Numbered from the stretch's first letter, positions 1 to 6,804 are shown. The stretch: 13,038 bases of DNA from Firmicutes bacterium CAG:552 (GCA_000435495.1 FR884052.1:21967-35004), one strand, 5' to 3'. A program made the numbers and translations. Notes: generated by a model from the letters alone, not told the origin.

Positions 1-350
1 TAGCAGCCGCTCTCGGCGGCGGCAACGCCGTTGAATTCAAGTATGGCATAGCTGCGTTTTTGGCTGCAAACGTTGTAAATAATATTCCTATGAGCGTTTT
101 GTTTTGCGAAATAATAAAATCGGCTCCGGCGTCGGTAGCCTTCAATGCGGTATACGCTACGGTTATAGGTTCCAATATATGCGCTTTCTTTACGCCGGTA
201 GGGGCATTGGCAGGGATAATGTTCGGAAATATTTTGTCGAGACACGGTATAAAATTCGGTTATTTAAAGTTTTTAAAATTAAGTTTAACGGTTGCGTTGC
301 CGACTCTGCTTCTTAGCTTGGCTACGCTCGCAGCGGTGCTGAATATATAA
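1..350 (+). CDS. ArsB/NhaD-superfamily anion permease, C-terminal fragment
   Basis: This is the 3' end of a gene that enters from the left edge; the frame is open from base 3 to the TAA at 348-350, so about 115 residues are visible and no start is present. The fragment is strongly hydrophobic. It carries NNIPMSV, then a GSNICAFFTPVGALAGIMF stretch followed by a basic cytoplasmic segment (LSRHGIKFGYLKF) and a last membrane helix. In ArsB and related permeases of the ion-transporter superfamily the second half has the same order: an NN(L/I)P motif, a G-x-N-x-x-P-(I/V)-G-(S/A)-L signature, and a final helix after a short linker. Substrate (arsenite, citrate, Na+ or other anion) cannot be told from this piece. 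It converges on the lgt-like gene, and the two share a terminator. The family call is fairly firm; the substrate is unknown. Confidence 0.75.
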   Translation, partial: AAALGGGNAVEFKYGIAAFLAANVVNNIPMSVLFCEIIKSAPASVAFNAVYATVIGSNICAFFTPVGALAGIMFGNILSRHGIKFGYLKFLKLSLTVALPTLLLSLATLAAVLNI

Positions 351-389
351 CTTAATTTATTATAGCGTAATGTAAAATTGTATACGTAT

Positions 390-451
390 AAAAAAATACA
401 AACGAAGAGGAGTAGATGCGAACTACTCCTCTTTATTGTCGTTATTTTTTT
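390..451. terminator. Bidirectional rho-independent terminator between convergent genes
   Basis: A GC-containing stem pairs 405-415 with 423-433 around a 7-base loop (416-422). An A-run (390-396) lies on the left and a T-run (445-451) on the right. The flanks can also pair (401-405 with 439-443, and 390-397 with 444-451), which makes one long imperfect palindrome. The hairpin reads as hairpin plus T-tract on either strand, so it can end both the permease gene from the left and the lgt-like gene from the right. The right-hand T-run touches the lgt stop codon at 450-452. The T-tracts sit 8-10 bases from the core stem, which lowers certainty slightly. Confidence 0.7.
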
Positions 452-1208
452 AAGTTTTACTTACCTTGCGTTTGCTTTTAATTATAAGTGCGATTGTAAT
501 ACCTATTATCGATGCGATAAATATTATCAAGCAGATAAATTGACTCGGCGAGAGGCATTTGACAAGTTCGCCTCGATCGTCGTCTCTGAAAAATTCGATG
601 ACAAATCTGAATACCGAATATCCTATCGAATAGATAAAAGCGCAAAGGATGTCTTTCTTTTTTACGGCTAAATAGATAAGAACGGCAAATAACGCAAAAA
701 GGAAAATCGCTTCGATTAGTTGAGTCGGGATTCTCGGCACTCCTTGTCCGTCACCGAATGGGAAGGTTACGGCAATGAATCCGTCGGTCTGTTTGCCGTA
801 ACAACAACCGGCAAAAAAACATCCTATTCTGCCGAAAGCGTGCGCCACGGAAACTGCCGGCACCGCCATGCGCAGAGCTATCGGTAACGTTCCTTTAAGT
901 TTCTTTCGCATAATAAAATACATGAGAGTGAAAGTCGCCACGCCGCCTATCAAGCCGCCGAGAAAGGTTATTCCCGTGCCGACTTTGCCGGTTTCGATAA
1001 AATTGTAAAGCATTTGAAACAGTCTTGCGGACGCAAACCCTGTCAAAAGGGATATTAAAAACATAATGCATAACGCACTAAACACTTCGTATGACACGTC
1101 CGTTTTATCTGCGACAATCTTGCAGCAAAGGAATGCTGCTGCGATGCCTATGCAAATAAAAACAATATAAGACGGCAACCATTTTTGTTCAAACAAATAG
1201 GGATACAT
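450..1208 (-). CDS. lgt: Prolipoprotein diacylglyceryl transferase (Lgt) family membrane protein
   Basis: Lgt moves diacylglycerol from phosphatidylglycerol to the lipobox cysteine of secreted prolipoproteins at the inner membrane. The protein (252 aa from Met at 1208) is polytopic with about seven hydrophobic segments. It has the family landmarks: a Tyr in helix 1 (Y14) aligning with E. coli Y26, TFLGGLIG (81-88), HAFGRIGCFFAGCCYG (123-138) with R127 aligning with E. coli R143, RIPTQLIE (159-166), the YSVFRFVIEFFR segment (197-208) and LSPSQ (219-223). The Cys-rich variant of the arginine motif is common in Gram-positive relatives. Oddity: the position of E. coli H103 in the HGGLIG motif is Leu (L83). 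Start: ATG 1214 abuts the predicted -10 box and would lie upstream of the predicted +1, so ATG 1208 is preferred; 254 aa if 1214 is used. No Shine-Dalgarno is visible. Family membership is clear; transferase activity is less certain. Confidence 0.8.
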   Translation of the reverse strand: MYPYLFEQKWLPSYIVFICIGIAAAFLCCKIVADKTDVSYEVFSALCIMFLISLLTGFASARLFQMLYNFIETGKVGTGITFLGGLIGGVATFTLMYFIMRKKLKGTLPIALRMAVPAVSVAHAFGRIGCFFAGCCYGKQTDGFIAVTFPFGDGQGVPRIPTQLIEAIFLFALFAVLIYLAVKKKDILCAFIYSIGYSVFRFVIEFFRDDDRGELVKCLSPSQFICLIIFIASIIGITIALIIKSKRKVSKT

Positions 1209-1214
1209 AAACAT

Positions 1215-1244
1215 AGTATATCACTTAATTTTTATTTATGTCAA
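1215..1244 (-). promoter_or_regulatory. Sigma-A promoter of the lgt-like gene
   Basis: Read on the minus strand, a perfect TTGACA (1244-1239) is followed by an 18-base spacer and TATACT (1220-1215). The predicted start of transcription, seven bases past the -10 box, is base 1208, which is the A of the in-frame ATG at 1208-1206. The transcript would therefore have essentially no 5' leader. Confidence 0.7.
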
Positions 1245-1257
1245 CCGTGCAAAACCG

Positions 1258-1287
1258 TTGACGGCTGATTAGTCAAAGTAGTATAAT
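1258..1287 (+). promoter_or_regulatory. Sigma-A promoter of the small ORF, gatA and AEC transporter genes
   Basis: TTGACG (1258-1263), an 18-base spacer and a perfect TATAAT (1282-1287). The seventh base after the -10 box is 1294, the A of the ATG that opens the 42-codon ORF, so a leaderless mRNA is predicted. The -35 box lies 13 bases from that of the divergent lgt promoter. Together they form an inverted repeat, GTCAAC (1240-1245) and GTTGAC (1257-1262), which could also serve as an operator, although the -35 boxes alone account for most of it. Confidence 0.7.
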
Positions 1288-1293
1288 CAAGCT

Positions 1294-1422
1294 ATGAATA
1301 ATGAAGAATTCGACAACATTCTTTTAAGCGCTGACGTATGCTTAAAAGACGGATACGATGAAATGCTCAGCCTTGTAAACAAAGCCGTAGAGTCATTTAA
1401 GGAGCTTAGTGACAATGCTTAG
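1294..1422 (+). CDS. 42-aa small protein, possible minimal GatC-like subunit
   Basis: The product is acidic and probably alpha-helical: MNNEEFDNILL, then SADVCLKDGYDEMLSL and VNKAVESFKELSDNA. Three things support it as a gene. A near-consensus promoter places +1 on its ATG. An in-frame TAG at 1279-1281 rules out an upstream start. Its stop overlaps the gatA start by eight bases. gatC, about 95 codons, often sits directly before gatA. From memory, the segment L-S-A-D through F-K-E-L aligns without gaps to the first helical half of Bacillus GatC, including a closing E-L, but identity is low. The C-terminal half of GatC is absent. It could instead be a leader peptide that couples translation to gatA. 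The frame is probably real; the GatC link is inference. Confidence 0.5.
   Translation: MNNEEFDNILLSADVCLKDGYDEMLSLVNKAVESFKELSDNA
1399..1404 (+). promoter_or_regulatory. Ribosome binding site deciding the gatA start
   Basis: AAGGAG lies inside the 3' end of the 42-codon ORF. It is 4 bases from GTG 1409 and 10 bases from ATG 1415. The ATG at the more workable spacing is preferred. Because the site sits in translated sequence, ribosomes finishing the small ORF would feed gatA. Confidence 0.65.
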
Positions 1423-2698
1423 CGTTAGTAAAATACGAGAAGATGTTTTATCGGGAGCAAAATCGGCAAAATCGATCGCTCTCGATATTTTAAGTAGAAT
1501 AAAAGAAAACGCTCGCTTAAATGCTTTCGTTTGTGTATGCGATGACGTTTTACAACAGGCAGAAAGTGTCGACGAAGCGGTTAAAAACGGATTTAACGGC
1601 AGGTTGGCAGGAGTTCCCGTTGCGATTAAAGACAACATGGACATGAAGGGATACGTTACTTCTTGCGGAAGCGAACTTCTCAAAAACAGTCCTGTCGCTA
1701 CGGAAGATTGCAGAGTAGTTAAATTGTTAAAAGCAGAAGGAGCGGTGATAATAGGACGAACCAATATGGATGAGTTTGCCATGGGTTCGTCTAATACGAC
1801 GTCCGCTTACGGCTGTGTCCTTAACCCGTTGGACAATGCGAAAGTTCCCGGAGGCTCTAGCGGCGGAAGTGCGGCTGCGGTAGCGGCGTCACTTTGTGCG
1901 GCGGCTTTGGGATCGGATACAGGCGGAAGTATTCGCCAACCGGCGTCTTATTGCGGAGTCGTCGGACTTAAGCCGACAATAGGCAGTATAGACGGAGAAG
2001 GCGTTTTTCCCCTCAGTCAGTCTTTCGACTCGGTTGGACCGATAACGTCTACGGTAGAAGATTGCGTAACTATGTTCGAGGTTTTGAGCGGCAGAAAGAT
2101 AGAAAAGATGTCGTCACCAAAAAAAGTGGGTGTTATAAGCGAATACTTTGATAAATATACCCCCGAACTTAGCAGACTTATGGACGAAGTAAAGCGCAAA
2201 TTCGGCGACTGCGAATTGGTAACTGTATCCGTTCCGAGCGTACTTAAAGCATTTGTTACATATTGTGCGCTCGGGAACAAGGAAGCTGCGATTAACATTA
2301 AGCCGTTAGGTACAGCAATGGACAGAGGCGAAAAAATAGGCAAAGAAGCGATTAAACGCATACTTATAGGCGAATACGTTTTGCAACATCCGTCGATTGC
2401 CTCGGATGCGCTTAAAATGGCAAAACGAATTAAAAGCGAACTTAAGGAAGCATTAAAAGAATGCGACGTAATCGTTTCTCCGACAGCTCCGAGCGAGGCT
2501 TTCGCCTTTGGCGACGATAGGAGCAGGGCGGAGATAGTTTATTCAGATTTGTTTACGCAACCGCCTTCGATAGCCGGACTCCCGGCAATAAGCGTGCCGT
2601 TTTTTATCGGAGAACACGGCTTGCCTATAGGGGTTCAAATAATTGCCGACGAAAACAGAGAAGATTTGCTTTTTGCTTTTGCGAAACGATTTGAATAA
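1415..2698 (+). CDS. gatA: GatA-like amidase (Asp-tRNA(Asn)/Glu-tRNA(Gln) amidotransferase subunit A family)
   Basis: GatA hydrolyses glutamine to supply ammonia for transamidation of mischarged Glu-tRNA(Gln) or Asp-tRNA(Asn) within GatCAB. The protein (427 aa) has the full amidase-signature triad: K72 in VPVAIKDN, S148 in PGGSSGGSAAA and S172 in GSDTGGSIRQPAS. It also has the GatA-like GVVGLKPT (181-188) and SDLFTQPPSIAGLPAISVP (377-395). It is about 55 residues shorter than usual GatA. The region after the LKPT motif is compact, and the usual A-E-A-S-S-N-L-A-R motif is not recognisable; AALGNKEAAINI-like sequence lies there instead. The extreme C-terminus is also short. No gatB follows. Start ATG 1415 was chosen by RBS spacing; GTG 1409 is the alternative. 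It could be a divergent GatA whose GatB is elsewhere, or a relative with another amide substrate. Confidence 0.8.
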   Translation: MLSVSKIREDVLSGAKSAKSIALDILSRIKENARLNAFVCVCDDVLQQAESVDEAVKNGFNGRLAGVPVAIKDNMDMKGYVTSCGSELLKNSPVATEDCRVVKLLKAEGAVIIGRTNMDEFAMGSSNTTSAYGCVLNPLDNAKVPGGSSGGSAAAVAASLCAAALGSDTGGSIRQPASYCGVVGLKPTIGSIDGEGVFPLSQSFDSVGPITSTVEDCVTMFEVLSGRKIEKMSSPKKVGVISEYFDKYTPELSRLMDEVKRKFGDCELVTVSVPSVLKAFVTYCALGNKEAAINIKPLGTAMDRGEKIGKEAIKRILIGEYVLQHPSIASDALKMAKRIKSELKEALKECDVIVSPTAPSEAFAFGDDRSRAEIVYSDLFTQPPSIAGLPAISVPFFIGEHGLPIGVQIIADENREDLLFAFAKRFE

Positions 2699-2701
2699 AT
2701 T

Positions 2702-3622
2702 ATGGATTTTCTTACTACGCTTTTGGCGGTGGTTCCGCTTGTAATATACGCAATTCCCGGATTCGTTTTGGTAAAAAGCAAAGCAGTCGGCGGCGAACAT
2801 ATTTCGGCTTTCGCAAAATTCCTGATGTTTGTCTGCCAACCCTGCCTTATATTATATTCGTTCGGAAAAGTCGAATACGATAGCAAATTTTTCGGACTTA
2901 TGTGTGCGGTTTTCGGTATAGCGTTGTTGCTTATGGGAGCGTTCGTAGCAGTCGGCTTTTTTGCGCAGGGCAAGCGTAGGACTCAACCCGATCGTCGGGT
3001 ATACGCTTTAGCGACGGGTATGGGAAACGTAAGCTACATAGGAATACCTCTGCTTGAGGCGCTGCTGCCCGAGCATCCGGAGGCGCTGGTTTTTTCCACC
3101 ATGTTCAGTATAGCGCTTAACGTGCTTGGATGGACGATTGGGTGCGGAGTCGTATCCGGCGACAAAAAATTCATAAGCGTAAAAAAGATTTTGATAAACC
3201 CGCCTGTGCTTACGTTGATAGTAGCGTTGCCGCTTTTCTTTTGCGGTGTAAAATTGCCGACATTTTTGTATTCGTGCGTTACTACGTTAGGTAAGGCAAC
3301 TACGCCTATGTGTATGACGGTGCTCGGTATGAGATTGGCTACGTCCTCTGTCAAAAACATCGTGTCCGATTACGGCGCAATGATTGCTTCTGCAATAAAG
3401 CTGATTGTTTTTCCGCTTGTAGCGTTTGCGATTGTAAGAATGATTCCTTTTCAGGATTACGTTGTAAAGGCGATATATATACTTTGCTGCGCTCCGGTAG
3501 CAAGCATCGTTCAAAATCTTTCCGAGCTTTACGGAGATGCGCCGTCGGCGGCGGCAGACTGCGTGCTTATAAGTACGTTTGCTTCCGTTCTTACTATACC
3601 GATAATGTTACTGCTGCTGTAA
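2702..3622 (+). CDS. AEC (auxin efflux carrier) family transporter
   Basis: An integral membrane protein of 306 aa with about ten hydrophobic segments, the usual size for bacterial AEC permeases. The two halves show the family features: TGMGNVSYIGIPLLEAL (105-121) in the middle, matching the G-N-x-(G/S)-(F/Y)-x-G-x-P-L core, and CAPVASIVQNLSELYGD (263-279) with STFASVLTIPIMLLL near the C-terminus. Characterised bacterial relatives carry malate or other carboxylates, while many are of unknown substrate; nothing here fixes the substrate. It begins three bases after the gatA-like stop codon and has no visible Shine-Dalgarno, so it is probably translated by reinitiation on the same mRNA. Functional linkage to gatA is not obvious. 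The family call is firm. Confidence 0.85.
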   Translation: MDFLTTLLAVVPLVIYAIPGFVLVKSKAVGGEHISAFAKFLMFVCQPCLILYSFGKVEYDSKFFGLMCAVFGIALLLMGAFVAVGFFAQGKRRTQPDRRVYALATGMGNVSYIGIPLLEALLPEHPEALVFSTMFSIALNVLGWTIGCGVVSGDKKFISVKKILINPPVLTLIVALPLFFCGVKLPTFLYSCVTTLGKATTPMCMTVLGMRLATSSVKNIVSDYGAMIASAIKLIVFPLVAFAIVRMIPFQDYVVKAIYILCCAPVASIVQNLSELYGDAPSAAADCVLISTFASVLTIPIMLLLL

Positions 3623-3657
3623 AATTAGCGATTGAGGCGCAAAAACTGCACAATCGG

Positions 3658-3687
3658 TTGACATGCAAGCGTTTTGTGGGATATAAT
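3658..3687 (+). promoter_or_regulatory. Strong sigma-A promoter of the CoA-transferase gene
   Basis: Perfect TTGACA (3658-3663), an 18-base spacer and perfect TATAAT (3682-3687), giving a predicted +1 near 3694 and a leader of about 23 bases. A near-perfect Shine-Dalgarno, AGGAGG (3703-3708), sits eight bases before ATG 3717. This is the strongest promoter and RBS combination in the window, and it fits a highly expressed fermentation enzyme. Confidence 0.8.
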
Positions 3688-3716
3688 TATAGTGACCATT
3701 TTAGGAGGGTTAGTTT

Positions 3717-5024
3717 ATGGCAAAGACCATTACAATCGAAGAAGCTCTTAAGCTCATTAAAGACAACGACAAGATAGCCGTAGGCGACGGTACCGTAGAA
3801 CCGCAGGGATTTTTGAGTAACCTGCATACCATTTTGGACCGACCGAGAGGACTCAGCATCTGGATGTGCCTCACGCTCAGATCGTATCCTTTCCTCGAAC
3901 ACAGAGAATACGGCAATAATATAAAAATCAACAGCTTATTCTTTTCCAAGCCGATGAGAGACGCTTATAATCTTTTGGATACCGTTTCTTATTGTCCTAC
4001 ACACTTGCGTAAAACGGCAATCACGATTTGCGCTCAGGGAGATCCCGACGTCTTCGTCGGCACGTGTACGCCTCCGAACAAAGACGGCAAAATTTCTCTC
4101 GGTCTAAGCGATATATACGACAGAGAGGTTATGGAAAAGGCAAAATTGGTAATAATGGAAATGAACCCTAATATGCCGTTTACATATGGTGATGCGGTTA
4201 TTGACGAGAAAGACGTAGACTACTTCGTTCCCGTAGATTTCCCGATGGTTCAGGACAAGCCCGCTCCGGTTAACGAAAAAGACAAAATTATCGGCGGATA
4301 TATCGCTCAGTACATTAACGACGGCGACAATCTTCAGATAGGCATCGGCTCGATACCTAACTCTGTCGTAGCGTTTATGGAAGGTAAGAAAGACCTCGGC
4401 GTACATACCGAGCTTTTGGGCGACGGCGTTGCCGAGCTGGCAATGAAGGGCATAGTTAACGGCAGTCGCAAAACTTTGCATAAGGGTAAAATCGTTACCA
4501 GTATAGTTATGGGGACCGACAAGGTGTATAACTTTGTCAACAACAACCCCGACGTCTTGGTAATGAACTGCTCGTACTGCAATTCGTACGACGCATTGTC
4601 GAAAAACGACAATCAGGTATCTATCAACACGACTCTCGAAGTAGACCTTCTCGGACAGTGCTGCAGCGAATCTCTCGGTTCTAAGCAGTTCAGCGGTACC
4701 GGAGGTCAGGCAGACACTGCGATAGGCGCTCAGATGGCAAAGGGCGGCAAGTGCTTTATCGCATTGTATTCGACTGCTAATGTAAAGACAGGTAACGGTG
4801 ACGAGCGTAAAGAGATCAGCCGTATAGTTCCCACTCTTAAGCCGGGAGCAACCGTTTCGCTTCAGCGTAACGACGTTCAGTATCTCGTAACTGAGTACGG
4901 CGTCGTAAACCTCAGAGGATTGTCTATTTCCGACAGAGCCAAGGCAATAATATCTATTGCACATCCTTCGTACAGAGAGGAGCTTACCGAAGCCGCAAAG
5001 AAACTCGGCTATATCAAGGGTTAA
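3717..5024 (+). CDS. Acetyl-CoA hydrolase/transferase family enzyme (butyryl-CoA:acetate or 4-hydroxybutyrate CoA-transferase type)
   Basis: This family moves CoA between carboxylic acids through a glutamyl-CoA thioester. In gut Clostridia, members make butyrate from butyryl-CoA plus acetate or act on 4-hydroxybutyrate. The 435-aa length fits this class. Visible landmarks are the N-terminal domain (about 1-190), QIGIGSIPNSVVAF (207-220), HTELLGDGVAEL (230-241) with E232 as the likely catalytic glutamate, SINTTLEVDLLGQ (302-314), and the CoA-site loop FSGTGGQADTAIGA (325-338). The C-terminal domain includes VTEYGVVNLRG (391-401). The gene is alone between its own promoter and a hairpin, with no bcd, etf or crotonase genes beside it. 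It uses mostly AAC for Asn, consistent with high expression. The family is certain. Butyryl-CoA:acetate versus 4-hydroxybutyrate or other acyl substrates cannot be decided by eye. Confidence 0.9.
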   Translation: MAKTITIEEALKLIKDNDKIAVGDGTVEPQGFLSNLHTILDRPRGLSIWMCLTLRSYPFLEHREYGNNIKINSLFFSKPMRDAYNLLDTVSYCPTHLRKTAITICAQGDPDVFVGTCTPPNKDGKISLGLSDIYDREVMEKAKLVIMEMNPNMPFTYGDAVIDEKDVDYFVPVDFPMVQDKPAPVNEKDKIIGGYIAQYINDGDNLQIGIGSIPNSVVAFMEGKKDLGVHTELLGDGVAELAMKGIVNGSRKTLHKGKIVTSIVMGTDKVYNFVNNNPDVLVMNCSYCNSYDALSKNDNQVSINTTLEVDLLGQCCSESLGSKQFSGTGGQADTAIGAQMAKGGKCFIALYSTANVKTGNGDERKEISRIVPTLKPGATVSLQRNDVQYLVTEYGVVNLRGLSISDRAKAIISIAHPSYREELTEAAKKLGYIKG

Positions 5025-5076
5025 CGAGGTTAATGACCTATATAAAGCAAAAAAGCATTAAAATGCATATTACACA

Positions 5077-5120
5077 AGAAGAATTATCGCTTTTTTGGCG
5101 GTAATTCTTCTATTTAATTT
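5077..5120 (+). terminator. Probable terminator hairpin after the CoA-transferase gene
   Basis: A 14-bp stem pairs 5077-5090 with 5098-5111, with one T:G wobble (5087/5101) and a 7-base loop made of six Ts and a G. A weak T-rich tail (atttaattt, 5112-5120) follows, so the hairpin is strong but the T-tract is imperfect. It separates the CoA-transferase gene from the phosphoglucomutase gene. No convincing promoter lies between the hairpin and the next start, so some read-through may feed the next gene. Confidence 0.6.
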
Positions 5121-5131
5121 ACGGAGGTATG

Positions 5132-6721
5132 ATGGCGAATATCGAAGTTACTAAGTGGATAAACAACGTCGAAAGCGAGGAAATGAGGCGGGAAATATTG
5201 TCATATTCTTCGTCTGAACTTGCGGACGCATTTGACGGAGACTTAAAGTTCGGTACGGCAGGAATGCGGGGCGTTATGGGCATGGGCTCTAACCGAATCA
5301 ACGTTTATACGGTGCGCAAGGTAAGTAAAGCTCTCGGTACGTATATGCTCAAAAACGGAAAACGGCGAGCGGTAATATGCTTTGACAGCCGAAAAAACTC
5401 TAAGGTTTTTGCTCAGGAAGCTGCAAGAGCAATGTTAAGCTTGGGAGTAAAAGTGATTTTGTCGGACGAAGTTTCGCCGGTGCCGTTCTTGGCGTATTTG
5501 GCGAAAAATTATGCCGATGCAGGCGTAATGATAACGGCAAGTCATAATCCCAAAGAATATAACGGATACAAGGTATACGATGAAAACGGTTGTCAGATAG
5601 ACGAAGCGCAAGCGGCTGAAATATTTTCGATAGCAAAGACTATAGATCCGTTTTGCAAATGTTTCGACAGTATGGAAAGTTATTTAAGCAAAGGACTTTT
5701 AAGTTATGTCGATCATCATATGTACGAACAATATATAAAGGCGGCGATTTCCGTGTTTGACGGCAAAAAAGCAGATATAACGGCGATATACACGCCGCTA
5801 TGCGGAGCGGGATACAAAATCGTTCCGGTTGTATTAAAAAGTTTAGGTTGTCAAGCGGATATTGTACTCTCGCAAAGTCAACCGGATTCGGATTTTCCCG
5901 GTTGCAATCCACCTAATCCCGAAAAATTATCTGCACTTAGTGACGGTATTTTGTTTCTTAAAGAAAGCGATTCGACGGTGCTGCTTGCTAACGATCCCGA
6001 TGCGGACAGATTGGGCGTTGCCGAGAAGGACGGAAACGAGGTATATAAATTCAGCGGCAACGAAATAGGATTGATAATGGCGGAATATCTGCTTCGTAAC
6101 TATGTCGGAAAAGAATATGTCGTTATACGTTCGCTTGTTTCCACCGATTTGGTAGATGCAATTGCCGATCGTTACGGAGCCCGAACAATTGTTACGCCCA
6201 CAGGCTTTAAGTACATCGGAGAAATAATCGGAAGGTTGAAAGAGGCAGGGGAAGAAGACCGGTTTTTGTTCGGATTCGAAGAAAGTTGCGGTTATCTTGT
6301 AGGTCCTCATATCAGAGATAAAGACGGAGTTCAGGCAGCTGCTCTCATTGCCGTCATAGCTGCCGAGTGCAAAGCGGAAGGAATTACGCTTAAACGTAGG
6401 CTGCAAAATATTTACGACGCATACGGAAGAAGATATAATATGCAGTTTTCTTTCGCTATGAGTAATGCTAAAAAATCGGAGGTTATGAGTTTATTCCGCA
6501 AAAGCTCGCTCAATCAAATAGAGGATAGCGAAGTCATAAGCCGGACCGATCATTCGACAGACGCAGATATGCCTACCGACATGATAGAATATGTCATAAA
6601 AGAAGGCAGAGTAATAATAAGACCGTCCGGGACGGAACCGTTGATTAAAATTTACATGTCGCTAAGCAACTGCGAATTCGGTGAAAAAGTAAAAAGTTTC
6701 TTTTCGAAAATAATTTTATAA
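5132..6721 (+). CDS. pgcA: Phosphoglucomutase/phosphomannomutase (alpha-D-phosphohexomutase)
   Basis: The enzyme interconverts hexose 1- and 6-phosphates, linking glycolysis with UDP-glucose, glycogen and envelope sugar synthesis in the cytoplasm. All four superfamily loops are present (numbering from ATG 5132): TAGMRGVMG (42-50), the phosphoserine loop TASHNP with S137, the metal loop NDPDADR (287-293), the sugar loop GFEES (381-385) and the phosphate loop RPSGTEP (497-503). The 529 residues are somewhat shorter than the roughly 575-residue Bacillus PgcA, mostly in the second half. GGAGG at 5123-5127 lies one base from ATG 5129 and four from ATG 5132, so the second ATG is preferred. The gene ends 83 bases before dapF, where I see only a weak hairpin. 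Phosphoglucomutase versus phosphomannomutase or phosphopentomutase preference is not fixed by sequence. Confidence 0.9.
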   Translation: MANIEVTKWINNVESEEMRREILSYSSSELADAFDGDLKFGTAGMRGVMGMGSNRINVYTVRKVSKALGTYMLKNGKRRAVICFDSRKNSKVFAQEAARAMLSLGVKVILSDEVSPVPFLAYLAKNYADAGVMITASHNPKEYNGYKVYDENGCQIDEAQAAEIFSIAKTIDPFCKCFDSMESYLSKGLLSYVDHHMYEQYIKAAISVFDGKKADITAIYTPLCGAGYKIVPVVLKSLGCQADIVLSQSQPDSDFPGCNPPNPEKLSALSDGILFLKESDSTVLLANDPDADRLGVAEKDGNEVYKFSGNEIGLIMAEYLLRNYVGKEYVVIRSLVSTDLVDAIADRYGARTIVTPTGFKYIGEIIGRLKEAGEEDRFLFGFEESCGYLVGPHIRDKDGVQAAALIAVIAAECKAEGITLKRRLQNIYDAYGRRYNMQFSFAMSNAKKSEVMSLFRKSSLNQIEDSEVISRTDHSTDADMPTDMIEYVIKEGRVIIRPSGTEPLIKIYMSLSNCEFGEKVKSFFSKIIL

Positions 6722-6804
6722 AATCGGATGTGCGTAATAATGCCGCATAGCCGGAAGTAACGCTTTTCGTATTTGTCGCATAAGACATAAATGGGAGGCG
6801 TTTT

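Noticed and set aside
378..671. Plus-strand open frame across the terminator and the lgt 3' end
   Set aside because: It covers the terminator hairpin and lies antisense to lgt; the sequence has no motif and no RBS.
4104..4964. Long open frame of 286 codons on the minus strand inside the CoA-transferase gene
   Set aside because: It is fully antisense to a gene with clear family motifs, promoter and RBS; its product is Cys/Arg/Tyr-rich low-quality sequence with no recognisable motif and no upstream signals.
5041..5046. TATAAA as a -10 box for the phosphoglucomutase gene
   Set aside because: No acceptable -35 box sits 16-18 bases upstream, and the strong hairpin at 5077-5111 would intervene before the gene.
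6722..6804. Possible hairpin (TGCG/CGCA near 6730-6748) between pgcA and dapF as a terminator
   Set aside because: The stem is only four bp with a large loop and no T-run follows; no convincing promoter was found there either.
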